A stretch of DNA of 64,000 nt, from assembly GCF_003315245.1 (NCBI RefSeq), contig NZ_QNRT01000005.1, forward strand, positions 124,001 through 188,000. Direction: 5' to 3'. Made by a program: the position numbers and the translations under genes. How positions within the stretch are numbered: the first letter of the stretch is position 1; every line of letters starts with the position of its first letter. The DNA comes from Arenicella xantha (GTDB taxonomy: Bacteria; Pseudomonadota; Gammaproteobacteria; Arenicellales; Arenicellaceae). Positions 49,780-57,970 of this stretch are shown here, piece by piece. The notes below the pieces were generated by a model. The model was not told the DNA's origin and ran no database searches. It was given only the letters and a program-made list of their open reading frames with translations.

Positions 49780-50445
49780 ATGAAAAAACTAATTATTGCA
49801 GCCATACTTTTGATGACACCTGCGGCTCATGCTGCTAATTTTTATGATTTGGCGATCCATAAAGGAGAGACGGTTGCTGACATTCCTTTGGAGGAATATT
49901 CAAATATCTGGTGGCAATGGACTCAAACGATGCCTAAAGAAGTTAGTCCAATAAGTGATGCGACAGGCGAGAACTGTCATCAAGGGCAGAACGGAGATGT
50001 TTGGTTTTTAGCTGGAGGTTATGGCTCTTCAAAAGTTACTAGAACGTGTACTATTCCTGAAGGTAAGCATATATTTTTCCCTGTGATTAATATGCTTTAC
50101 TACCCTAAAGAAAAGCACTCGCCATCGTGTGCGAGTGTTAAAAAAGGTGCAGCCCTTAACAATGAAGAGTTATTGAGCATTCGTGTTGAGCTCGACCAAA
50201 TTAAAGCCATCAATCCAGCACACTACCGATTGTCTTCACCTGGCTGCTTTGATTTATTTGGGTTGCTTCCTGAAGATGTTGGTGCGCCCGAGATTTTTCC
50301 ATCTGCTTCCGATGGTTACTGGGTAATGTTAAAGCCTCTGAGTAAGGGTAAGCACTCGCTTAAATTTAGTGCTCAATATGGTAGAGAAAAAGGAGCTTAT
50401 AGCAAGATGCTCCAAGACATCCACTATGAGATTATCGTCGAATAA
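49780..50445 (+). CDS. Exported protein of unknown function in the last cassette
   Basis: The 221-residue protein has a clean signal peptide (MKKLIIAAILLMTPAAHA). Four cysteines lie in the mature part (ENCHQ, RTCTI, PSCAS, PGCFD) and could form two disulfides. Other notable segments are YSNIWWQWTQTMP and GKHIFFPVINMLYYP. I do not recognise the family. ATG 49780 is used because it gives the signal peptide and follows AGGGAA; a frame extends to 49744. It is probably periplasmic. Confidence 0.72.
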   Translation: MKKLIIAAILLMTPAAHAANFYDLAIHKGETVADIPLEEYSNIWWQWTQTMPKEVSPISDATGENCHQGQNGDVWFLAGGYGSSKVTRTCTIPEGKHIFFPVINMLYYPKEKHSPSCASVKKGAALNNEELLSIRVELDQIKAINPAHYRLSSPGCFDLFGLLPEDVGAPEIFPSASDGYWVMLKPLSKGKHSLKFSAQYGREKGAYSKMLQDIHYEIIVE

Positions 50446-50628
50446 ATTTTAAAAAGGTACGCTAGTAGGAATTCGAACATCGAGCCGTAGTGATGGCCCC
50501 TGCGAGTTCCGCTGTTTTAATAGTGAGTGGATACCCTATCTTCGCTAAGCTGTTAAAATTACTAAAACTGCTGTGTTGCGACGTGATATTCGGTATGTGA
50601 TAACAACGATCAATTGAGAGTACGTAGA
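50446..50628. other. Right end of the cassette array
   Basis: About 180 bp without a gene. GTGATAT at 50583-50589 (context GTTGCGACGTGATATTCGG) resembles a third degenerate R' of the GTG type and probably marks the last cassette border. No R'' with AAC follows the preceding gene. Beyond it the composition returns to that of the chromosome. Confidence 0.5.
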
Positions 50629-50988
50629 GTGATAAAAATAATTATATGTCTTATGTTGCTGTGTCCTATGAGTGTGTTTGCGCAAGTTGATGTCGCGCAA
50701 AATGACTTGTTAGGAAAGTGGACGGCGAATAAGCTGGTGGCGTTTGGTAGCACCACAGAGATGGATGACAACTACTATGTAACCTATGAATTCTCCAACG
50801 ATGGCAATCTTACTCAGAGCGAGTATGACGATGGAAAAGTTACGACCAACGTTTACAAGTACTGGGTCAAAGATCAACGGCTTCAGATGAATAACGGGTT
50901 TTTAGACGTTGACTTGGAGGTGCTCGAAAAAAGTCCAGAGTCGTTGGTGATTAAGGGGCCGCATGCGACGCTCTATTTCGAAAAATAG
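50629..50988 (+). CDS. Small exported lipocalin-like protein
   Basis: A protein of 119 residues from GTG 50629 (or 124 from TTG 50614) with a signal peptide ending near VFAQ. A compact beta-rich domain follows: LLGKWTANKLVAFG, YYVTYEFSNDGNLTQSEYDD and YKYWVKDQRLQM, like the lipocalin-like DUF4488/DUF5640-type barrels. It is probably periplasmic. The start is uncertain because neither codon has a strong ribosome binding site. It is the first gene to the right of the array. Confidence 0.68.
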   Translation: MIKIIICLMLLCPMSVFAQVDVAQNDLLGKWTANKLVAFGSTTEMDDNYYVTYEFSNDGNLTQSEYDDGKVTTNVYKYWVKDQRLQMNNGFLDVDLEVLEKSPESLVIKGPHATLYFEK

Positions 50989-51125
50989 TTAGTGACGGAG
51001 AAATCGGAGCGGCCTTTGTAAAATATTCGAAAAGTTGAGAGTTGCGTTAGACCGTTAACTTTGTTGCTACCGTTTGTTGGAAATTGCTAATACTAAAAAT
51101 TTTGAATAAAGCGAGCGTTAAGCGA

Positions 51126-51758
51126 ATGAGTGAAAGTCCTAATAATGCAACGCCATCTGATAGTGATCGTAGTGCACGGTTGATGGGTGTTAACCCCCTA
51201 TTGCTGATTTTGTTATTAGCTGTTCTCGCATTTGCGGTCTATTTGCAAGTGAGCAACCCGCATAAAAAATACAGTCGCCAAGCGTACTGGCAAACGGCTA
51301 CGGTAGATGACGTTTATACCATTCCAGATGAAGCGCTGCAGCCTGGAAACAGGAACGGCCCAGTACTACTTTGGGCGGCTACCGGTGCCAATGACCCTGA
51401 GGTGATTGCGGCACTGGTCGAACGAGGAGCGGATGTTAACGAATCAGATGCCGGAGCTTTTTCAGGAACACCATTAAGTGCGGCAGCGGGTTATTCATCT
51501 AATCCGGCAATTATCGACGTGCTGGTGCGATTGGGGGCTGATATTCACAAGGTCGTGGGCAGCAACAATAAAACGCCGTTAATCATTGCGGCGGAAATAA
51601 ATCAAAACCCAGAAATCGCCGAGCGCTTAATCCGACACGGTGCAAACCTAAATTACCGAGATTTGACGGGCCGAACCGCGATTGAACAGGCTATTAGATT
51701 CGAAAATAATGCGGTTGCTGCTGTGCTGAGGAAGCACTCTGCGCCGGTGTTGCCGTAA
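51126..51758 (+). CDS. Membrane-anchored ankyrin-repeat protein
   Basis: From ATG 51126 the protein has 210 residues. There is a membrane segment (about 23-42, LLLILLLAVLAFAVYLQV) and then three or so ankyrin repeats: VLLWAATGANDPEVIAALVE, TPLSAAAGYSSNPAIIDVLV and TPLIIAAEINQNPEIAERLI, each followed by a RGADV/LGADI/HGANL turn. The repeats probably lie in the periplasm. A frame reaches 51084 without start signals. It is 22 bp upstream of the P-loop gene and likely cotranscribed. Confidence 0.82.
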   Translation: MSESPNNATPSDSDRSARLMGVNPLLLILLLAVLAFAVYLQVSNPHKKYSRQAYWQTATVDDVYTIPDEALQPGNRNGPVLLWAATGANDPEVIAALVERGADVNESDAGAFSGTPLSAAAGYSSNPAIIDVLVRLGADIHKVVGSNNKTPLIIAAEINQNPEIAERLIRHGANLNYRDLTGRTAIEQAIRFENNAVAAVLRKHSAPVLP

Positions 51759-51780
51759 TAGAGTCAGGGTAATATTGAGT

Positions 51781-52293
51781 ATGAAAAAAGTCGCGGTGTT
51801 CGGAAAACCAGGCGGTGGCAAGTCCACGTTAAGCAAAACGTTGTCGGTGGCAACCGGCATTGAGCTTTGTCCGTTAGATTTGATTGAGTATTCTCAAGGT
51901 GGCGAACGTGTGTCAGCGCAAGCCTACGCCGACAGCCATGCCAAGTTAATTGCGCAAGACAGGTGGATTATTGAAGGCTTAGGAACCTTACGATCATTTT
52001 GGTTGCGGGTAGATGCGGCGGATACACTTATCTATATTGATCTACCGTATCATGTTCATTATTGGTGGGTTACCAAGCGCTTGTTAAAGAGTTGCTTTAT
52101 CCAGCCCGAGGGTTGGCCTGAAGGTAGTTCTGTTTTAAAAGGCACCTTAGCGAGCTGGAAATATCTGCGCTTGTCGCCTAAATTTTGGACTACTGAGTTG
52201 TTCAGCGAAATTGAGCTGCGTGCCAAGGGCAAAGTCATTCATCGAGTCACAACCGTTAAACAACTGAATGATTTGGTAGCGAACATCTCTTAA
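51781..52293 (+). CDS. P-loop NTPase, adenylate-kinase/topology-modulation-like
   Basis: The 170-residue protein opens with a Walker A motif VFGKPGGGKSTLSKTL (about 6-21), followed by a likely substrate region LCPLDLIEY and the Walker B-like DTLIYIDLPYHV. The architecture resembles FlaR/topology-modulation kinases of the shikimate-kinase-like group. The phosphorylated substrate is unknown. ATG 51781 is preferred over the TTG two codons upstream. Confidence 0.83.
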   Translation: MKKVAVFGKPGGGKSTLSKTLSVATGIELCPLDLIEYSQGGERVSAQAYADSHAKLIAQDRWIIEGLGTLRSFWLRVDAADTLIYIDLPYHVHYWWVTKRLLKSCFIQPEGWPEGSSVLKGTLASWKYLRLSPKFWTTELFSEIELRAKGKVIHRVTTVKQLNDLVANIS

Positions 52294-52389
52294 TATTCGT
52301 TTGGTGCGAAAACACCTTGCTGACGTGACTAACAGCGTTGCTGTTGATTTAATAATTTAAAAAAACTGAATCATTACCTCTAAACCACT

Positions 52390-52896
52390 ATGAATAAAAC
52401 TATGCGACTAACTCAAAAAAACGGTGTCTTTCGATTACTTTTAAAGCCAGCCGTATTGTTAATATTTGGCCTCAATGTAGTAGCGGCATCAGCAGATCAG
52501 TCGACTGAAGAAGACGCGCCTCGACTAATTGATTCGGCTATCGTTTCGCAAGAGCAAGCGCACAAGACGCAGTATGACGGCAGCGTGTTTTATACCTATT
52601 TCATGGGTGATTCAGTGGGAACGGTAGACACAATAACTGGCGTAGCAGTATTGAATCCGGGTAAAGAGATTCATCCTCCGCATGCGCATGCGAATGAAGA
52701 GTACCTCATGATTCTTGAAGGCACCGGCGAGTGGAATCTGAACGGTAAAATTTCAAAGGCGAACACCGGTGACTTGCTCTATGCCGCGCCATGGGATCTG
52801 CACGGCATACTTAACACGGGCGAAACGCCATTAAAATTTGTAGTGTTTCGATGGAACAGCAAAGGTCTTCCTGTTCCGCCTTCACCGAGCGAATAA
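52390..52896 (+). CDS. Exported cupin-domain protein
   Basis: The 168-residue protein has a signal peptide (about 13-37) and one cupin barrel. The metal-binding pattern is visible: PPHAHANEEYLMILEGTGEW (two histidines and glutamate) and LLYAAPWDLHGILNTG (third histidine). Periplasmic cupins act as dioxygenases, isomerases or sensors; none can be chosen. It is a single gene, convergent with msrB. Confidence 0.85.
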   Translation: MNKTMRLTQKNGVFRLLLKPAVLLIFGLNVVAASADQSTEEDAPRLIDSAIVSQEQAHKTQYDGSVFYTYFMGDSVGTVDTITGVAVLNPGKEIHPPHAHANEEYLMILEGTGEWNLNGKISKANTGDLLYAAPWDLHGILNTGETPLKFVVFRWNSKGLPVPPSPSE

Positions 52897-52930
52897 TTGC
52901 TTTGCTACCCCTATGGTGCAGTACGAGATA

Positions 52931-53482
52931 CTAGGCCTTGGGAATAAAGCTCAGGGCCACACCGTTATTGCAGTAACGCAATCCGGTTGGCTGTGGGCCG
53001 TCGTTAAAGATGTGCCCTTGGTGTCCACCACAGCGCGCGCAATGGTATTCGGTTCTGGGTAGAATTAACTTGAAGTCGCGTTTGGTTTCGACTCGGTCTT
53101 CAATGGCGTCAAAGAAGCTGGGCCATCCGGTGCCGCTGTCGAATTTGTGGCTCGCATCAAACAGTGCTAGTCCACAGCCGGCGCAGGCATACTGACCGTC
53201 GCGCTTCTCGTCATTAAACGGGCTGGTGAATGGTCGTTCGGTTCCCTCTTTGCGCAGTACATAAAACGCTTCTTCGCTTAACCGCTCGCGCCACTCGTCT
53301 TTACTAAGAGTGATGGGAGTTATCGATGATGGGTTGGGATCTAGGTCGTTGGGATCTAAGTCGAGAGTTGTCATAGTGGATTGAGTTTGGGTTAAAGTGT
53401 CGTCTTGCTCGGTAGCACGTAGCCAAGACACGCCGCCAAGTAGGCTAACCGCAGTCAGGGACAATAGTGTTCGTCTGTTCAT
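52931..53482 (-). CDS. msrB: Peptide-methionine (R)-S-oxide reductase, exported
   Basis: The 183-residue protein has an RR-containing signal sequence (MNRRTLLSLTAVSLLGGVSW) and the full MsrB domain. The zinc cysteines are C100/C103 (ACAGCG) and C148/C151 (HCARCGGHQGH); the catalytic cysteine is C171 in LRYCNNGVAL. It reduces methionine-R-sulfoxide. The signal sequence implies periplasmic action, less common than the cytosolic form. A short repeat (DLDPNDLDPN) lies in the linker at 41-50. Confidence 0.93.
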   Translation of the reverse strand: MNRRTLLSLTAVSLLGGVSWLRATEQDDTLTQTQSTMTTLDLDPNDLDPNPSSITPITLSKDEWRERLSEEAFYVLRKEGTERPFTSPFNDEKRDGQYACAGCGLALFDASHKFDSGTGWPSFFDAIEDRVETKRDFKLILPRTEYHCARCGGHQGHIFNDGPQPTGLRYCNNGVALSFIPKA

Positions 53483-53591
53483 AATCGATATTCTAGCAAA
53501 GTAGTGTGAGTATTATGACCTTGCTACACAGCGAGAACTTACAAACCTTGTGGTATTCTCCTCTCACTCAAAATTGGGAGCTGTCACCAAC

Positions 53592-54515
53592 GTGCAAAAA
53601 CAACCCCTAACAGATTTTCTAGCGCCTAAGTACTGGCCAACGTGGTTGGGCTTAGCCATCCTGCGCATTATCAGTTTTTTACCGCTGCCAATCTTGGCGA
53701 TGCTCGGTAAAACGATTGGGCTATTGTTTTATTATCTGGGTGCTTCGCGACGACGAATTGCGTTTAAAAATATCTCGGTGTGTTTTCCAGACATGCCCGA
53801 AGCGGAGGTTCGACGCACTAACCGCACACACTTTATGTTGATTGGCCAATCGTTATTTACCACGCCAATGCATTGGTGGATTTCCAAGCGTCGGTTTAAT
53901 AAATTGATCACCATTAGCGGGCGCGAGCACTACGATAAGGCGTTGGAGTCTGGTCGAAATATTATTATTCTTGCGCCGCATTTTATTAGCCTTGATGTCG
54001 CTGGTCTACGATTGGCTCAGGAGCGACCGATGCTTACCATGTATCAGTATGCCAAAAATGGATTGGTCGATGAAATTGTTAAGCGCGGCCGCTTACGTTT
54101 TGGTGGCGAGTTAGTTGAACGCAAAGCGCCGATGCGCAATTTGATTCGCGCGATCCGTAAAGGCGCGCCGTTCTATTATTTACCCGACCAAGACGCGGGT
54201 CGTAAAGGTATATTTGTCCCATTCTTTCATGAGCAAGCCGCTACTTATTCGGTATTGGGCAAGTTTGCTGAAATGACCGACGCCTTGGTGATTCCTTGTG
54301 GCACACGAATCAAACCTTGGGGCACGGGCTATGAAGTCACGTTAGGTGCGCCGCTCGATTATTTTCCAAGCGGTGATGAGTATCAAGACACCGCGCGAAT
54401 GAATGAGGAGGTGGCGAATTTGATTCGGCCTCATCCTGAGCAGTACTTTTGGGTGCACAAACGATTCAAAACGCGCCCGCCTGAAGAGTTGGAAACAACT
54501 GTAAAATTTTATTAA
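53592..54515 (+). CDS. LpxL/HtrB-family lipid A acyltransferase
   Basis: The protein has about 307 residues from GTG 53592 (GGGAG 11 bases upstream); a frame reaches GTG 53550. It has an N-terminal membrane segment, the HX4D catalytic motif in LAPHFISLDVAGL, and the downstream YLPDQDAGRKGIFVPFF segment typical of LpxL/LpxM. It transfers a secondary acyl chain onto Kdo2-lipid IV-A at the inner membrane, completing lipid A. Whether it is the LpxL or LpxM type cannot be said. Confidence 0.92.
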   Translation: MQKQPLTDFLAPKYWPTWLGLAILRIISFLPLPILAMLGKTIGLLFYYLGASRRRIAFKNISVCFPDMPEAEVRRTNRTHFMLIGQSLFTTPMHWWISKRRFNKLITISGREHYDKALESGRNIIILAPHFISLDVAGLRLAQERPMLTMYQYAKNGLVDEIVKRGRLRFGGELVERKAPMRNLIRAIRKGAPFYYLPDQDAGRKGIFVPFFHEQAATYSVLGKFAEMTDALVIPCGTRIKPWGTGYEVTLGAPLDYFPSGDEYQDTARMNEEVANLIRPHPEQYFWVHKRFKTRPPEELETTVKFY

Positions 54516-54669
54516 TCGTCGTTTATTTTAGAGATGGCTTGCGCTACTGTGATTTGAGTTGTTCGGACTATTCGTTGCACAGAGCTTAATCTGGCGCCAA
54601 TGCGGTTGAGCAACGGTACTGACACTACGAAGTAGTAACACGTCAATTTAACCAATTTGGAGATATTCG

Positions 54670-55011
54670 ATGAGCAAACGAGAAGAACTGATTGCGAAGT
54701 ATGCGGCAGACCTAGAAAAAAAATGTGGCATGACGCCCGATATGAAGTTGTTGACTGCCGTGACGATTGGCTGTGGCCCGTCAATCTATAATGCTGATGC
54801 CTGCACAGTATCTGCTGGCGACCCGAAAGAACTTGAGCGGGTAAAGAAAAATTTCCTGATCAAGAAGCTCGGTTTGGCGGATTCGCCTAAGTTAGATGAA
54901 GGCATTGCCGCTGTGATTGAGATTTATGGTAAGTCGAACCGCAATAAGTATCGCGCCGTTGTTTACTATCTCTTGGTAAAGCATTTTCGTAAAGCATCTA
55001 GTTATAAGTAG
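54670..55011 (+). CDS. DUF2853 family protein
   Basis: The 113-residue protein matches DUF2853 over its length: REELIAKYAADLEKKCGMTP, TIGCGPSIYNADACTVSAGD, ELERVKKNFLIKKLGL and a C-terminal YRAVVYYLLVKHF. It is a small helical cytosolic protein of unknown function. TTGGAG lies 8 bases upstream of the start. It is followed by a strong terminator shared with the convergent trkH. Confidence 0.9.
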   Translation: MSKREELIAKYAADLEKKCGMTPDMKLLTAVTIGCGPSIYNADACTVSAGDPKELERVKKNFLIKKLGLADSPKLDEGIAAVIEIYGKSNRNKYRAVVYYLLVKHFRKASSYK

Positions 55012-55034
55012 ATCTTAGAAAAACGATTTCAAAA

Positions 55035-55061
55035 AAAGACCGCTTTTAGCGGTCTTTTTTA
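55035..55061. terminator. Bidirectional intrinsic terminator
   Basis: AAAGACCGCT (55035-55044), loop TTT, AGCGGTCTTT (55048-55057), followed by T bases, and preceded by a run of A bases from 55031. It reads as a perfect Rho-independent terminator on both strands, ending the DUF2853 gene from the left and the trk operon from the right. Confidence 0.95.
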
Positions 55062-55098
55062 TTGGTTTTCATTTTGATACTATTGCTGGCAATGGAGG

Positions 55099-56550
55099 TT
55101 AGTCGCGCCAGAATGTGCTGGTGAATAAGACCAGTAAGGTAAACAGCTCAAGGCGACCGAGTAACATGGCGAATGATAAAATCCATTTCGCTGCGTCGTT
55201 AATGTCGGCGTAGTGCAAACCGACTCCTCCCAACCCTGGCCCAAGATTATTTAAGCATGCGGCGGCGGCGCTGAAGGCGGTTATCCAATCTAGGCCGACC
55301 GCACTCAGAGCAAATCCGGTAAGTGCAAAACACAGGATGTACATTGAGAAAAACGCGGTGACGGTATTGAGAATTTGGTCACTGATGACGTGGTTGCCAG
55401 ATTTTATTGATAACACGGCGTTTGGGTGAATTAGGCGCACGATTTCTTTGCGGCCTTGTTTATACATCATTTGGATGCGCATCACTTTCATGCCACCGGC
55501 GGTGGAGCCAGCGCAACCGCCCATAAAACTTAACAGAATCAGCATGACCGGCAGCGCTCCCGGCCACCAAGAAAACCCACTTGAGGTAAATCCGGTGGTG
55601 GTTACGACGGACACCAAATGGAACAGGCCTTGGCGTAGAGCAGTCCATTGGTTGGCGTAGATGTCTTGCAGCATCAGCGCGCCGGAGATAACCACTGCGC
55701 TGAGCAATAGCACGATCAAGAAGAAGCGGTATTCGCTGTCGCGGCGATACGGCTTGAAGGTGCGGTCACGCCAAGCCAAAAAGTGTAATGAAAAGTTGGC
55801 CGATGCCACCAGCATAAAGAAAATGGCTATGGCTTCAATTGTTGCGCTATCAAAGTAGCCGATGCTGGCGTCGTGTGTCGAGAAGCCGCCGATCGCAACG
55901 GTGGAGAATGCGTGGCAGATAGCGTCGAACATTGACATACCGGCGACCCAATATGCCGCTGTGCACATCACGGTTAGGCCTAAATAGATGTACCACAAGG
56001 CTTTGGCGCTTTCGGTGATGCGTGGCGTTAGCTTGCTGTCTTTCATCGGACCAGGGGTTTCTGCGCGGTACAGCTGCATGCCCCCAATTCCCAGCATTGG
56101 CATAATGGCGACCGCCAATACAACAATACCCATACCGCCAAGCCATTGTAGCTGTTGACGATAATAAAGGGTCGATTGAGGTAGTGAGTCCAAATTGACC
56201 AGAATGGTGCCACCGGTCGTGGTTAAGCCTGACATGGACTCAAAAAAAGCATCCGTTAACGATAAAGAGTAATGCTCTGAGGTTAAAAACGGTAAGGCAC
56301 CGAAGGTGGCTAGCACGGTCCAGAACAATACAACTACTAAAAAACCGTCACGGTAGCGCAAGTCCTTTTTGGTGCGTCGCACCGGGGCCCACATAATCAA
56401 GCCAGTGATAAATGTGACGGAGAATGAAATAATAAACGGGTAACTGTTGCCGTCATTATAGATTAATGAAACCAGCAGTGGCGTTAGATGCGTTACGCTG
56501 AATATGATCAGTAACACGCCGAGGATTTTTAAGACTGTTTGAAAATGCAT
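55099..56550 (-). CDS. trkH: Trk potassium uptake protein, membrane subunit
   Basis: The 483-residue protein has about 12 hydrophobic segments in four membrane-pore-membrane repeats. Filter-region sequences are visible: FFESMSGLTTTGGTILV, AFSTVAIGGFSTHDASIG, HLVSVVTTTGFTSSGFSWW and AACLNNLGPGLGGVG. TrkH is the K+-conducting subunit and is gated by TrkA. It is the last gene of the right-hand operon, 33 bp after trkA, and ends at the bidirectional terminator. Confidence 0.95.
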   Translation of the reverse strand: MHFQTVLKILGVLLIIFSVTHLTPLLVSLIYNDGNSYPFIISFSVTFITGLIMWAPVRRTKKDLRYRDGFLVVVLFWTVLATFGALPFLTSEHYSLSLTDAFFESMSGLTTTGGTILVNLDSLPQSTLYYRQQLQWLGGMGIVVLAVAIMPMLGIGGMQLYRAETPGPMKDSKLTPRITESAKALWYIYLGLTVMCTAAYWVAGMSMFDAICHAFSTVAIGGFSTHDASIGYFDSATIEAIAIFFMLVASANFSLHFLAWRDRTFKPYRRDSEYRFFLIVLLLSAVVISGALMLQDIYANQWTALRQGLFHLVSVVTTTGFTSSGFSWWPGALPVMLILLSFMGGCAGSTAGGMKVMRIQMMYKQGRKEIVRLIHPNAVLSIKSGNHVISDQILNTVTAFFSMYILCFALTGFALSAVGLDWITAFSAAAACLNNLGPGLGGVGLHYADINDAAKWILSFAMLLGRLELFTLLVLFTSTFWRD

Positions 56551-56583
56551 GGTTAGCCTCAGTGTTGCTGCTGAGTTACGGCC

Positions 56584-57963
56584 TTAAAGGAAAGTCACGC
56601 TGACTTGGAACAAGGATTCGACATCGCTAATGCATGCCTTGTTGTCCATGAATATGATGACGTGATCTTGGGGTTCGATCTTAGTGTCTACATTGGGAAT
56701 GATAACTTCGCCATCGCGTACGATTGCGCCGACACCGGTGCCGGCCGGAAACGGTATTTCCCGAACCCCTTTACCAATAACTTTAGATGAATTGGCATCG
56801 CCATGTGCGATTGCTTCAATGGCTTCAGCTTTGCCACGTCGCAATGAGTGCACGGCTACCACATCTCCGCGCCGAATGTGCGCAAGGACACTGCCTATAG
56901 TTGCCACTCGAGGTGAAATAATGACGTTGATATCGCGATGCTCAAGGTTTTCCACGTAGGCCGGTCGATTGACTAAGGCCATAACGCGCTTAGCGCCGAG
57001 ACGCTTGGCTAAATTGGCCGATAAAATGTTCACTTCGTCTTTTTCGGTGACAGCGCAAAACACGTCGGCGTTCTCGATATTCTCTTGAAGTAGCAGGCCA
57101 GAATCGGCCGCGTCGCCATTTAATACAATGGTATCGCTGACTTGTTCAGCAATTTGCGCCGCGCGTTGAGGGTTATATTCAATCAATTTAACGCTGTAAC
57201 CTTTGCGCTCTAATTCATTCGCCAGGTTTAAGCCGATATTCCCGCCGCCGGCAATAAACACGCGCTTGGGTTTGTCGCTCTTGCCGCGCATCTGCTTCAT
57301 TATTTGCCGAATGTGTTGGCGCGCTGCCACGAAGAAGACCTCGTCTTTCTCCATGATAGTGGTGTCGGACTTCGGTGTGATAACTTCGTGGTCGCGATAA
57401 ATCGCTGCGACACGAGTTTCGATGCCGGGCATGTGTTTTTTCATGTCGCGCAAGGTGCAGTTCATTAGTGCGCCACCTTTTACGGCTTTGATACCAATTA
57501 ATTGCACGAGACCGTCTGCGAAATCCAGTACTTGCAGTGCGCCAGGAAACTCGATTAAACGCATGATGTGATCGCATACAATCACTTCTGGTGAAATCAC
57601 TACATCCACTTTAAAGCCTGACTCCATCTTAAATAGAGCTGGGTTATTGAGATACTCTTTTGACCGCAAGCGGGCGATTTTGGTGGGAATCGAGAAAAAT
57701 GCTTCGGCGACCTGACAAGCCACCAAATTAACTTCGTCGTTGTTGGTTACCGCTAGGAGCAAGGTTGTGTCTTCAGCGCCCGCGGCTTTTAACACCGACG
57801 GATGTGCTGCATTGCCGGTTACTGTGCGAATGTCGAGGCGGTTTTGCAGTTGGTGTAAGGCTTGACCGTCGATATCGACAATAGTGACGTCATTTTCTTC
57901 GCCGACCAAAACCTCGGCGATTGATCCGCCAACCTGGCTGGCTCCCAAAATCAAAATTTTCAT
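56584..57963 (-). CDS. trkA: Trk potassium transporter regulatory subunit
   Basis: The 459-residue protein has two RCK modules. Each NAD-binding segment is visible, MKILILGASQVGGSIAEVLV at the start and KRVFIAGGGNIGLNLANELE in the middle, and each is followed by an RCK-C domain. It binds NAD(H) and nucleotides and gates TrkH. It lies 33 bp before trkH and 7 bp after ntrX on the same strand, the usual gammaproteobacterial order. Confidence 0.96.
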   Translation of the reverse strand: MKILILGASQVGGSIAEVLVGEENDVTIVDIDGQALHQLQNRLDIRTVTGNAAHPSVLKAAGAEDTTLLLAVTNNDEVNLVACQVAEAFFSIPTKIARLRSKEYLNNPALFKMESGFKVDVVISPEVIVCDHIMRLIEFPGALQVLDFADGLVQLIGIKAVKGGALMNCTLRDMKKHMPGIETRVAAIYRDHEVITPKSDTTIMEKDEVFFVAARQHIRQIMKQMRGKSDKPKRVFIAGGGNIGLNLANELERKGYSVKLIEYNPQRAAQIAEQVSDTIVLNGDAADSGLLLQENIENADVFCAVTEKDEVNILSANLAKRLGAKRVMALVNRPAYVENLEHRDINVIISPRVATIGSVLAHIRRGDVVAVHSLRRGKAEAIEAIAHGDANSSKVIGKGVREIPFPAGTGVGAIVRDGEVIIPNVDTKIEPQDHVIIFMDNKACISDVESLFQVSVTFL

Positions 57964-57970
57964 GTCATCG

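Noticed and set aside
50470-50490. GGAATTCGAAC, resembling the T-arm of a tRNA on the minus strand
   Set aside because: No cloverleaf can be drawn around it; anticodon and acceptor stems are missing.
33250-50600. Toxin-antitoxin cassette
   Set aside because: Such cassettes are common in large arrays, so I looked for RelE, HigB, ParE, Phd or CcdB-type pairs. No product in the array matches.
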